In this document: piece after piece, positions 1-10,000 of the stretch
Layout of the letters: the number at the start of each line of letters is the position of its first letter
How positions within the stretch are numbered: position 1 is the stretch's first letter
Origin: Chionoecetes opilio
Taxonomy: Eukaryota; Arthropoda; Malacostraca; Decapoda; Majidae
Assembly (NCBI GenBank): GCA_016584305.1
Contig: JACEEZ010001737.1
Span: 42,339-106,338 of the forward strand
Length of the DNA: 64,000 nt
Reading direction: 5' to 3'
Notes under the pieces: model-generated
The model's input: only the letters and a program-made list of their open reading frames with translations
The model's database searches: none
Told to the model about the DNA's origin: nothing
Position numbers and translations under genes: made by a program

Positions 1-557
1 GAGTTGAGTGTACACTACACGTGTGAGTGGAGCGGGACACTGCAGCAGAAAGTGTTCAATAGTCTCCGGAAAATTCATGCACCAAGGGCAGTGGGGGTCA
101 GGGGACAGACGGAGGCGATGCCGGTGAACCGTGAGTGTCGTGTGCCCCAGGTGGAGGCGGGTGAGATGACATCCAGGACCGGGACTTTTCCGTATCCACG
201 GCTGGGGGGAAGAGTCACTGTGGTATTGGCCCATGGAGGTGATGCGGAGGGCATCGCCGAGTGTGTTATTCCAGGTGGAGCGGCAGACCCGGGAGATCAG
301 ACGTTTGGCCGCGGAGAGCGGCAGAGGGAAGGGTGTCGTGTTTACATCTGTCAAGGCCATCCTGGCAGCAGAATCAGCCACCTCGTTGCCTGGGATACCA
401 GCGTGGGAGGGAACCCACTGGAAGGCGATCTCCCACCCCTCGTTGGTAAGGTGAAGGGCCCTCTGGATGTTGTGGACGAGGGACGTAGAGGATCGTGGAT
501 GGCGGGAGAGGAGGAGGTGGAGTGAGGAGAGGGAGTCTGTGTAGACCACAGCCTTGC
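1..557 (-). pseudogene. RNase H domain fragment of a non-LTR retrotransposon (I/Jockey-type)
   Basis: Reading the minus strand, translation gives a YTDSLSSL-type start, then ALHLTNEGWEIAFQWVPSH, AGIPGNEVADSAARMALT and DVNTTPFPLPLSAAKRLI. These are the RNase HI landmarks: the first catalytic Asp in YTDS, and the WVPSHxGIxGNExAD block with the late His and Asp. The gag-like N-terminus, endonuclease and reverse transcriptase are absent, so it is a 3' fragment. The plus-strand open frame over 4-525 is a shadow of this coding strand. I cannot separate the I, R1 and LOA groups from this piece. Confidence 0.75.
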
Positions 558-683
558 CCAACTAAATTTCTGCCAATTTTCTCAGTTTTTGAAATAATTA
601 TACCTAATTAATGCCTGGGTCGATTAGTGCCGTTGTTTTGAGGCTGCCGTTGTTTTAAATGCCGGTTAAATGAGGTTCTACTG
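1..683 (-). mobile_element. Pogo/Tigger-like composite element, right part (left end outside window)
   Basis: The right terminus is seen at about 660-683, where the sequence reads toward ...GGTTCTACTG followed by TA, matching the right TIR of the complete copy at 45829-46851. The interior (1-557) is an RNase H retrotransposon fragment, and 558-683 is DNA-transposon sequence. The same internal junction occurs in both copies, so this is one composite unit. The left end lies outside the window. Pogo/Tigger assignment rests on the TIR style (CAG-AACCTC-TTATCCGGCA) and the TA target in the complete copy; no transposase is present here. Confidence 0.7.
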
Positions 684-1046
684 TATTAACCAATTATCAA
701 CTATTATCCACAATTATTATCTACATCTATCTATAAATACTAAATGTAAACTGGATGTAAACTTTTTTTGTGGTGAATTCCTGTATTTTATTATGTTCAA
801 CATTTACAGGTGGTGTGAGTTGTGAGCGGAGATGTGAAGCAGACCCACACACTGATGAACACTGATGAAGCTCAAGTACAACGTTGGTCGTGGAGTAATG
901 GAAAAAGACCCAGCTCGTGTGATCAGGTACATCACATCACACATGTATGTATGCAGTACCATGGATGACAGTGTGCAGCTTAATTTATTTGTTGTTAATT
1001 TATTCATATATTGTAGCCTTTAGCACTTGTAGGCATTTATTTCATT
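684..1046. other. AT-rich stretch, no gene recognised
   Basis: I see no exon-like, RNA-like or repeat structure. Short open frames on the minus strand lack similarity I recognise. Confidence 0.4.
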
Positions 1047-1140
1047 GAGGGCACAGATGGTTGGTCCTTCAGATTCTTATTTGAGGGCTCAGATGGTTGA
1101 CTCTCGCTCTCTGTGACGCCGGAAGGATTTTTAAAGTGAC
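1047..1140. repeat. Diverged SINE-body relic
   Basis: The segment with GAGGGCTCAGATGGTTG, CTCTCGCTC and a distal AAAGTGAC follows the same word order as the body of the SINE at about 48.73-48.79 kb (GAGGGCTGTGATGGTTGG, CCCTCGCCC, TATAGTGAC). It is an old truncated copy without a tRNA-like head. Confidence 0.4.
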
Positions 1141-1444
1141 TAAAGATGAGGTTGAAAAGTTTAGCAAAGAAAATTATTGTGATGGCTGCAGAAGAAGTGG
1201 ATGTGCTTGGATGCATTTGTGTTTAGGAGTGGTAAACAATTGACAGCGAAGGAGTGTGGCCAGGATTAAATTATGGCAGAAATGTAATTTTCAAAGATAA
1301 TTGGAAAGGACCAAATTAAGTTAGCCACTATTCTAAGATTATTGAGCATAGTTGAAAGGGTAAAAAAAAATATAGTTTTGGTATAAGGTGGTTAGATATT
1401 TTATTTAATCAGTAAGCGTTGCAACAAAAAGGTAAGAAGTATAG

Positions 1445-1704
1445 ATGGGGGTATACGCTATACTGTGCTTGGCCTCGGTGCTCCTCTCCGTCGCATTAGC
1501 CTTTGAGCCTGTGGTGGTTGAGAGCCGTTACCCCGGGACACAGGGCTAGTGTGACATCCGGGTTACCACAGTTACCCATTTATCGACCATCCCCGAAAGG
1601 AAGGATGAACAGCTGGGTGGGCTGGCCGCCGACTTGCACTGGCCAGGATTCGAACCAGCAGGGCCCGCAGATTCGTAGCGCAGCCATTACACTATGGAGG
1701 CGAC
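1445..1704 (-). repeat. tRNA-derived SINE
   Basis: On the minus strand the head reads CCTCCATAGTGTAATGGC and, some 35 bases later, GGTTCGAATCC. The first matches the RNA polymerase III A box (TRGYNNANNGG) exactly and the second the B box (GGTTCGANTCC) exactly. The spacing and clover-like head indicate a tRNA-derived internal promoter. The body runs leftward to about 1445 through a CCGGGTTACC-containing region. It is not a functional tRNA gene: the acceptor stem does not close and the unit continues into a body. Confidence 0.65.
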
Positions 1705-2127
1705 TAAAAGCTCTTTCTGAAAACCGAAAAAAATGTATTGAACTTTGGCTTGACTTATCTTTTACAGCACTGCGCCCTATACTTAATTAAGCTAAAGAGT
1801 CATGGGGATTATAAAGATTGAATGTTGTGACTAAAGAATATATGTAAATGGCAGAAGTTTATTGTTTGAAACCTGCTAAGTATGAGGCTGGAATATGCAA
1901 AGACATGTAGGGAGAGGAAAGCCGAGAAATAAAACTAGAATGTATTAAAGGACTTGAGAAAATAGACAAGTATGCTATGGCATCCTTATAATGAACAGAT
2001 GTCTAAGTAATGCACTATCAACAATTTGCATTACTATATCTGCAGAATCATTGACAGAACACAAGATTTCAAAGAACTGCTCCTTGTAGATGTTGATATT
2101 ATTTCTATCCCCGGGTGCCCTATGCTT
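1705..2127. other. Unassigned AT-rich sequence
   Basis: I find no supported gene or repeat in this stretch between the SINE and the minisatellite. Confidence 0.4.
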
Positions 2128-2750
2128 CCTGAGACCTGAGGCACGGAGACCTGAACCTAGGGAAGCTACAAGAGGCTGGGAGACCTGAACCTAGGGAAGC
2201 TACAAGAGGCTGGGAGACCTGAACCTAGGGAAGCTACAAGAGGCTGGGAGACCTGAACCTAGGGAAGCTACAAGAGGCTGGGAGACCTGAACATAGGGAA
2301 GCTACAAGAGGCTGGGAGACCTGAACCTAAGGAAGCTAAAAGAGGCTGGGAGGCCTGAACCTAAGGAAGCTAAAAGAGGCTGGGAGACCTGAACATAGGG
2401 AAGCTACAAGAGGCTGGGAGACCTGAACCTAAGGAAGCTACAAGAGGCTGGGAAACCTGAACCTAAGGAAGCTACAAGAGGCTGGGAGACCTGAACCTAA
2501 GGAAGCTACAAGAGGCTGGGAGACCTGAACCTAGGGAAGCTACAAGAGGCTGGGAGACCTGAACCTAGGGAAGCTACAAGAGGCTGGGAGACCTGAACCT
2601 AAGGAAGCTACAAGAGGCTGGGAGACCTGAACCTAGGGAAGCTACAAGAGGCTGGGAGACCTGAACCTAGGGAAGCTACAAGAGGCTGGGAGACCTGAAC
2701 CTAGGGAAGCTACAAGAGGCTGGGAGACCTGAACCTAAGGAAGCTACAAG
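2128..2750. repeat. 34-bp minisatellite, left arm (about 18 units)
   Basis: The unit GGGAGACCTGAACCTAGGG + AAGCTACAAGAGGCT is repeated with a strict 34-base period (for example 2161 to 2195). Variants alternate CCTAGGG, CCTAAGG and CATAGGG at one position. The array stops at ...GCTACAAG, where a TIR element begins, and resumes on the far side at 4956, so both arms are one original array. Confidence 0.95.
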
Positions 2751-2900
2751 TAGGCGATCAGCCTGGGGGGTTGGTCGGTATCAAATTAGGGCGAGAATGC
2801 TAATAGTGTTTTTTGGGAAGGTATAAATGCCTAGAGTTAGAAAACATGTGATAGCATTGTGGCAGTGGCAGCTTTATGGGAGTTATCCCCCTTTTCCAAA
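2751..2900 (+). repeat. Left terminal inverted repeat of the 2A element
   Basis: It pairs with 4795-4955 in reverse orientation. Compared with the right copy, the left copy lacks the segment containing CCCCGGTCCGAAATTTTGC, so the ends are no longer equal. A stretch reading TATAAATGCCTAGAG lies inside it and could serve as a TATA-type promoter; that is inference. Confidence 0.8.
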
Positions 2901-3011
2901 CTGTATATTATATAATTATATAAATATATATACATATAATTTAAAAAAAAATTCTTTTTCAGGTGTCGTATTTCATCGGCGAGAGACGGACCGGACGATC
3001 GACTGGCGACG

Positions 3012-3461
3012 TTGGAGACCCTCGAGGAGACCACCACTGCCGGAAGACCAGCCGGCCCGCAGGTCGTGCGTTCAGAGAAAGTCGGGTTTTTGGAGTGGAG
3101 AGGTAGAGTAGCAGCCGACTACCTCTCGAAGCTATTGTTGAAGGCTGGTGATGTAGAGAAGAATCCGGGACCAGAATCCGGTGTCGTGGTAGCTGTGGAA
3201 CTTCAACGTAGGAGGCCTGGAATGTCCGTTAACATGGAAACGCCACAGGCACCCGCCAAGAAACTGTGCATCATACACCAGGCAGTATCCGACGGAGATG
3301 AACATTTTGTCAGTCCTCAAAGCCATGCCTCCTGGTTAACCTTACTTGAAGCCGCCAAAGTCAGGAACCATGTCCCCATTCTAGACGTTTCAAAACGCTT
3401 CAGGACAAAGAAGTTCCAATTATATTCTATCATCGAAAATGTAGAAGCATGTTCACCATGA
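3012..3461 (+). CDS. N-terminal part of transposon protein with 2A ribosome-skipping peptide
   Basis: The frame starting at TTG 3012 contains LLLKAGDVEKNPGP at residues 41-54. This fits the 2A consensus D-V/I-E-x-N-P-G|P, with the usual hydrophobic leucines and Gly upstream. Known 2A peptides make the ribosome skip the final Gly-Pro bond, releasing an upstream peptide and restarting at Pro (here residue 54, codon 3171-3173). No ATG starts this frame. It stays open upstream to a good 3' splice site (ATTCTTTTTCAG, ending 2962), so an upstream coding exon is likely. After about 3405 the true frame shifts to the one used by 3449-3832, where CRSMFTMKRD follows; the tail LYSIIENVEACSP is therefore out of frame. 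Confidence 0.7.
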   Translation: METLEETTTAGRPAGPQVVRSEKVGFLEWRGRVAADYLSKLLLKAGDVEKNPGPESGVVVAVELQRRRPGMSVNMETPQAPAKKLCIIHQAVSDGDEHFVSPQSHASWLTLLEAAKVRNHVPILDVSKRFRTKKFQLYSIIENVEACSP

Positions 3462-4746
3462 AAAGAGACTTGGAAACTCTGAAAAGTAAAGCAGGTGAAT
3501 GTAGTAGTGATCTATCTGGTAGTAGTGACTGTCCTCCAAAAAAGTCTTCCAGAACATCAACACATGAATCAAGAGTTTATGCTCCGATCTGCGTATTCTG
3601 TAGCAAGGTCAAGTTCAAAAAGCACTCCAATACACGTGAAACACTTACGCTAGCTTCACAACTGAGAGTAGATCAAACACTAAGAGAGAGTGCCGTCAGA
3701 AATGCAGACGGCAGGATGATAGCACTAACCAGTAGAGACATTGTTGCCGCAGAGGCACACTACCACGCTTCATGCTATAGGAATTACACTAGGAACAAGA
3801 GGACAGCAATGAGAATGAAGAAGAGAAAGTAACAGATGAATTTATACTGTATCACAAGGTTGAAGGAGAAGCTTACCAAGAACTTTTCGAATACATCAGA
3901 GAAGATATTATCCCCAACAAGAGGATTATACCAGTCACCTCCTTGACCACAAAATTGGAATCATTAATGTTGTCTGGTGGAGTTAATCTTCTGAAGGATT
4001 CAACAAAGAAGAATATGCACAGAAGACTGAAATCCGAGCTTGGAGGTGCAGTAGAAATATTTTCCGACGACAAGGGAAAGTTGTTGATGGTTCCATGCTG
4101 TGTCTCATTAAAGGATGTTGTCTTGGAAATCAAAATCTACATAGGGAGCTCAAGCTTTGGAAGGCAAAGTCTACAGATATCAACAAGATCATAGATTAGA
4201 CTTCGTCACATATCCGAACGGCCATCAAGAAGGACATGATTTTCACCCCGTGGCCATATCATCCGTCTGATGTAGCTACTCATATCGCCATACCAAATTA
4301 GTTACAGCGATTTCTGGTCGGGCTCCTCACTGGAGATACAACTAGTACTACGAATAAATCCCAAAGGACTGCTATTCTTGTCGAGTTTATTTAGCCAGGA
4401 CATGATATACGCTGTTACACGTGGGCAGTATAAACCACCAAAACATTTCCTGCTTCCTTATGCGGTAAAAGCACTCACTGGAAACACTGAGGTCATTCGG
4501 ATACTGAATAAGTTTGGACATGGGGTGTCTTATGACCAGCTGGAAGAGAATGATACCGCTCTGTGTCTGCAGAAGTTGGCAATGGGCTTCAACCAGAGAG
4601 CTGTTCTACCACTCTCCATCAAGCCCCATGTCTTCACAAATCTTGCATGGGATAATATAGACAGACTGGAGGAGACACTTACTGGAAAAGGTACATCACA
4701 TCGAGTCAACGGAATAGCGGTCCAGACTAAGTTCTATGTTAATTAG
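3405..4746 (+). pseudogene. Body of the 2A-element protein, frameshifted and stop-interrupted
   Basis: Pieces in successive frames read as one protein: KEVPIIFYHRKCRSMFTMKR; a Cys/His segment CVFCSKVKFKK...HYHASCYRNYTR (C-x2-C ... H-x3-C, possibly zinc-binding); NEEEKVTDEF...LMLSGGVNLL; LTGDTTST; then DMIYAVTRGQYKPPKH, VKALTGNTEVIRILNKFGHG, SYDQLEENDTALCLQKL and NIDRLEETLTGKGTSHRVNG. Frames break near 3405, 3810, 4150 and 4385, with in-frame stops near 4196 and 4300. I recall this motif series from uncharacterised repeat-type proteins of invertebrates but cannot assign a function. The tail stops at 4744-4746, just before the right TIR. Confidence 0.65.
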
Positions 4747-4794
4747 CTATGCTAATTAAAAATTTCATAATTATTGGGTGTATTTTGGCGGCCA

Positions 4795-4955
4795 TTTTGG
4801 AAAAAGGGAGATAACTCATATAAAGCTGCCACCCCCACAATGCTATCACATGTTTTCTAACTCTAGGCATTTATACCTTCTCAAAAAACACTCTTAGCAT
4901 TCTCGCCCTAATTTGATACCGGTGAGCAAAATTTCGGACCGGGGCTGACCGACTA
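4795..4955 (-). repeat. Right terminal inverted repeat of the 2A element
   Basis: Inverted copy of 2751-2900 and apparently the more complete of the two ends. It finishes ...GACCGACTA immediately before the resumed minisatellite. Confidence 0.8.
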
Positions 4956-5378
4956 AAGAGGCTGGGAGACCTGAACATAGGGAAGCTACAAGAGGCTGGG
5001 AGACCTGAACCTAAGGAAGCTACAAGAGGCTGGGAGACCTGAACCTAAGGAAGCTACAAGAGGCTGGGAGACCTGAACCTAAGGAAGCTACAAGAGGCTG
5101 GGAGACCTCAACATAGGGAAGCTACAAGAGGCTGGGAGACCTCAACATAGGGAAGCTACAAGAGGCTGGGAGACCTCAACATAGGGAAGCTACAAGAGGC
5201 TGGGAGACCTGAACCTAAGGAAGCTACAAGAGGCTGGGAGACCTGAACCTAAGGAAGCTACAAGAGGCTGGGAGACCTGAACCTAAGGAAGCTACAAGAA
5301 GCTGGGAGACTGAACCTAAGGAAGCTACAAGAGGCTGGGAGATCTGAAACTAAGGAAGCTACAAGAGGCTGGGAGAAC
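4956..5378. repeat. 34-bp minisatellite, right arm (about 12 units)
   Basis: Same 34-base unit and register as 2128-2750, continuing after the transposon. Some units carry CTCAACATAGGG, a variant not seen in the left arm. The last units are degenerate (GATCTGAAACTAAGG) and the array ends near GAGAACTACACG. Confidence 0.95.
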
Positions 5379-6600
5379 TACACGTGGTAGTTCCTGAGGC
5401 ACAACACCCCCCCCAGCACAGGTACACTATTGACCTCTGTTACTGTATTAAAGGCTCAAAATTTTACAGGATATATTGCTTGGACTTCAAATAATGGAGA
5501 AAAAGCTCTTAGGTTCAATGATTTTAGCTATATTACTGAGGATAAAAGATATTAGAAGGAAGATAAGGATGAAAGATTAAGGGATATAAATGAAGTTGAT
5601 GGAACTTAATGAAATATTTGGATAGAAGAGTGTTGAGAGAAAGAATGTGTGGAAGGAAGGTGGCTGGACTACTTGAAAAGTAATGAATGTAAGTAGTGAA
5701 AGTTAAGTAATTGTGACATGGATGGGAAGGATAGGTGGTGGTAGGAAGGAGCACCAAGATCAAAAGGGAGTAAGAAAATGATTGTTACTTTGAAGGATAT
5801 AATAATAGCAGGAGTGGATGTAATTACAGCCGAGCTATAAAAGTATGGAGGATAATCTAGGGTTGAATGGATGCACAGGATGATGTGTAGTAGTCCTATA
5901 GAAAGAATGAAGTGTAAGTAGATGGTGTGGGTACTTGAGGACGACCGCTGTGAAATGGGAGGACAGAGTATGTTAGATCAAGGGGTTAAAGAATGAGAGG
6001 ATTAGACGAGAGTAAATAACATAATGTAACATTGAGGATTAGTCAGTTGTCAGTTCATTTCTTATTCATTCAGTGAGTCAGGTAGTCAAATGATTAGTTA
6101 GTCAGTGAATGAATTAGTCAGATGATCAGATCCGGTGATTAATGAAAGCAAGGACAGGAATAAATGAGAGACTTCTGCAGCCTTGAGAGTGGGCATCTGA
6201 GGGATAGAATAGTGTGCAAATCTGATCTTAATAGACATCACTTCAAGATATTTTAATTAATTACTAAACACGACCCCTTACATTATCAAAGCTGGTATCT
6301 GTAATGAATCACTGTCTTTGTATCCCTTCAAGTTTAACAGTGACATCAGCCTATCAGTGGCATGCTAATCATAGTAAACTCTAAACACTTTTACTTATTG
6401 CTACAGATTCACTAAAAACAAGTACAGGCTGTTCTGAGTTGGCCTCTACCCCGTGTTATTGGGAGACAAGACTAAGGGGCGAAAAGCTACTAGTGTACCT
6501 CCAAATTCACAAAACCCCCAATCCTTTCACTTGACACTATTCAGAATGTTAGGACTTCAGTGTGCATTATTTTGACCTAAACTATAACACATCAATAACA
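5379..6600. other. Unassigned sequence
   Basis: A/G-rich on the plus strand, with no recognisable domain, splice structure or repeat boundary. The minus-strand open frame at 5533-5763 is compositional. Confidence 0.4.
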
Positions 6601-6747
6601 CTAGTCGCCACTGCACTAATGTCGCCAGGCGTCATATATTACAAATGTTTGCATCACTGCAGACTTGTGTGTGCCACTGGAGAGGCATGCACAGTAGTTT
6701 ATATTATGTACCCGTCTTCAGTGACACATAAGTGATGGTAAAATTTG
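6601..6747 (+). mobile_element. Hairpin-type element, left part (outer host of the hAT insertion)
   Basis: CTAGTCGCCACTGCACTAAT GTCGCCAGGCG followed by CATATATTACAAAT occurs here and, inverted, at 11357-11401. With the hAT removed, the two arms face each other over about 100 bases, as in a MITE. Superfamily and target duplication are not resolved. Confidence 0.6.
6740..6747. repeat. hAT target site duplication, left copy
   Basis: AAAATTTG directly precedes the CAG terminus of the hAT; the identical 8-mer follows the other terminus at 11353-11360. Confidence 0.9.
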
Positions 6748-6885
6748 CAGTGGTGGGCAGCGATAAATTTTGCAATAAAGCGATAAATTTTTCCGCTAAG
6801 TCCTATAACGATAAAGCGATAAATTTCCAAAATACCTTAAAGCGATAAGCGAAAAATCCTGCGATAAATCCAAAAATACTCTATT
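6748..6885. repeat. hAT left subterminal GCGATAA repeat cluster
   Basis: Repeated GCGATAAA/ACGATAAA words follow the TIR (about 6757, 6779, 6807, 6815, 6841 and 6871). hAT transposases are known to bind short subterminal repeats, so these are likely binding sites; that role is inferred. Confidence 0.7.
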
Positions 6886-7050
6886 TTTGCTACTTATGCA
6901 TTTAAAAACCTCTTTTTTACACTTAAAACACCATATATTACTTAATAAAAGACTAAAGGACCCGAAATTAACATTTTATTACTTTATAACAACATTTAAT
7001 GAAGACAAATTAACAAAACTATCACAGCACAACATCACAAATACAACAAT

Positions 7051-10000
7051 TTAAAACATCTCCTCATCCTCCTCATCCACCCCCCTTGGCACCTTGAACT
7101 TCTGCTTGAGGAGGTGGAGGTTTCCCTTCAGAAACACCAGGTACTCAAAGTTGTCCTCACTGAGGCACGCCCTCTTTGGCCTCAGGACGTCCCCAGCTGT
7201 GCTGAATAATCGCTCCACTGCTGCTGAGCTTGGGATCCCAGTGTTGTACTTGATGAAGAGGGTCACCCACTGGTCCCTATACTTTGCTGGGAAGTGCGAC
7301 TTCTTCAGTGTTGCCTGCAACAATTACAAATATTTAATTTATATTATCGCAATATTACATTTGTTAGCGCAATTATCGCAACATTTTATCGCAACATTAC
7401 ATTTGCTAGTATGTAAGAACAAAGCATAAGTTTTAAGCACAATAGTCTTATTACCTCCTTGCTCCTCTTCCAAGCCAGCAGCTCCTTCTTGATGTCCTCT
7501 TCCAGGTCGTCCTCCTGTCAGCCTGGGTTGTGTCACACAGCTCTGCAAATGGGTCGGCGCTGACCTCCTCATGCTCCTCCATTGCCTCCATGTCCTGGCT
7601 GTTGTCTCTCTCTTCTGTCTCTTGCCTGATGAGCGCCTTCATCTCCTTCACAATCCTCTGGAAGATTTCTTCCTTCATGTTGGGGGCCACAGAGTTGAAT
7701 GTGGTCATGCCATAGTTGGGGTGCAGGGCAGATGCCATCAGCAGGTCCAGGTCTTTGAACATGCGCTGACCTGTAAAGCAAAGTAATAGTTAGTTTGGTT
7801 AAAAGGTTAAACTTTTAGCGCCGCAAAATTAAAAAGAATTTTTTTTTTTTTTTAATGTCATAGGTTAGGTTGTTTGTACCTGTTGTTAAATCCTCCCTTG
7901 TTGCCCTCCTGTCGCAGGAGGGCACGCACCAGGGCTTGGCGTAGGTGAGGGCCTGGTCCCCTCGAGCTTCCTCCATGCGCTCCAGCGCCACTCTCATGAG
8001 GGTGAGGGTGGGCAGCAATACTCCCAGGTATGCGTTCTCCTCAGTCTGTAGGCGGTCCAGGCAGTTGGCGAGTGGCTTCATGACCTTGCAGTACTCCTGC
8101 AGTACCTGATGGCAAAACAAAAGTGTCAAAAAAGGCAAAAATGGTAATGCTAAAGCTTAAAGCAACAACAGAACTGTATCTAAAAAAAAGATAAAAGTTC
8201 GCATCTAACTGCTTTGCGACTTTACCTGCTTGTCCTGGTCATCGAAGCCATAGTAGGAGGTCCTGTTCCTGTTGGTGCCACCCTCATTCCTCAAAACCTC
8301 GTTCACTGCTTCCAGGCGGGCGTCGTCGTCCATGACGCGCTGCAGCAGCACACTGCAGGCGTCATACAGTGAGTTCCACCTGTTGGGCAAAGTGAGCAAC
8401 ATGAAGGACAAGGACAAAAAGAAAACAAACGGTCTAAGAAATAGTTTTGTCTTGTTACTTGTAAAAATATTTAAATAAAAGTATAAAATATTAAATTAAT
8501 TTATCAAATATTTAAAATTATTTAACAAAAATGTCTTTTGGCTCACTTGTGACCACAGGTGTTGGAAGCTTTCTCCCTACCACTTGCTTGATGGTGTTGG
8601 CTGATGTGGAGGACCTGTTCTGTAGGTTCCACAGGCCCTGGGCCCTGGCTAGGGTCTTCTTGAAGGGGGCGGCGGCCCTCCCATAGTTCCAGTGGTGAAC
8701 TTGGGAGACATCTATGGACGCAGCAAGTTGACAGTGTGCTCGCTGAAATAAAAGAAAAGTTTTAGTAATTTAAAAACAAAAATACATTTCAACTGTTTGT
8801 TAGTTAGCATGACAATCTTAAATCTTTAAATAAACTTTGCTTTTACTTGCCTGCATCTTTGATGCTTGGCAGCCTGGGTGAGTCCTGCACTGCAGCTGCT
8901 GCAGCAAGGCCATGGTGACGCTGATGATGTCAAGGCCCTCCCTCTCCTGCTCCTCCTGGTCCTCTGGGCTGTTGATCACCTCCTCGACGTCAGGGTTTGT
9001 GGCGTCCTCCTCTGCCTCGCCCAATCCCTGAGCCATAGTTGCTGAAGGCCGCGACGTAGTTCGCCCCGTTGTCCGTGGTGGTGAGGACAACCTTCGCGAG
9101 ATGTTGAAGGCGCGGTTGACCTGGTCCAGCTTGGTGGCGATGATGCCCTTGTCTGGCTAACCCGATAGATTATAAGACAACTTAATAACATATAGTACCA
9201 TTAACATCAAGTTTATTATATTAATTAAATGAATTAAAGTGGGAGATGCTTCATATAATAAATATAAATAATATTTATTATATTTAGTTTTTCTTATTTT
9301 AATGTGTTTAATAAATAATAAAGTATATTTTATTAAATTAGTTCTGATGCAAGTCTCAACTTTTATGTTCTAAATTTGACTCACCTTGATCTCCTTGATC
9401 GCCAGGGTGGCCATCTTCCTGGACAGGTCAGTGGGGTCGATCCAGTGGACTGTCGACCCAATGAAGGACCTGCATATATGTTTGTATGTATGTAATGTAT
9501 GTCTTTTAATCAGATTACATAGACATACAACAATTATTAACATATAATTCCTACATTTTAAGAATTTTTAAATGCTTTACCTGTTGTGTGCCGTCCAGCT
9601 GTCCGCTGTTGTCGCAACATGCGGCAGGTCCTTGAGAATGCTCTTTATCTCCTCTCTTGCCTCCTCCCCATGGCCTTGATGTCGCGAGTCAGGGTGCGGC
9701 TGGCTGGGCACCCTGAACTCAGGCTGGAAGACTTGGAACATCTCCCTGGTGGCTGGGTGGTCTGTGATGCTGAGGGGGATGAGGCACCTCGCGAACCACT
9801 TGGTCATTGCCTCCTTACCCTTATCCTGCACCACAAAGGAAAAAATTAAAAGTTAACATGTCTATAACATTTTGTAACAAGTGTAGCAATTAACAGAATT
9901 TTAAGTAAAATGTTCAACTTATCAAATAAAATTATAAATTTTAATAATGCGATAAATTATAAATTTAGCGCATTATTATTATAGCTTTGGCAAAAAATTT

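Larger units (their letters stand above)
2751..4955 (+). mobile_element. TIR transposon inserted in the minisatellite, encoding a 2A-bearing protein (decayed)
   Basis: Ends: the left terminus reads TAGGCGATCAGCC, and the reverse complement of the right terminus reads TAGTCGGTCAGCC. After a roughly 30-base deletion in the left copy, both continue as GTATCAAATTAGGGCG and stay similar for about 120 bases. The array unit is interrupted after AAG and resumes with AAG, suggesting a 3-bp target duplication. The interior holds one decayed coding region on the plus strand. I cannot name the superfamily: neither TIR nor protein gives a catalytic motif I recognise, and a 3-bp duplication fits several groups. 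Confidence 0.8.

Noticed and set aside
4..525. 173-codon plus-strand frame
   Set aside because: Antisense of the RNase H coding strand, which carries the recognisable motifs.
1575..1704. Possible tRNA gene on the minus strand
   Set aside because: A and B boxes are present, but the acceptor stem does not close and the unit continues into a repeat body, so it is a SINE head.
2128..5378. CRISPR-like or regulatory spacer array
   Set aside because: The units are contiguous 34-mers without unique spacers, so this is a eukaryotic minisatellite interrupted by a transposon.
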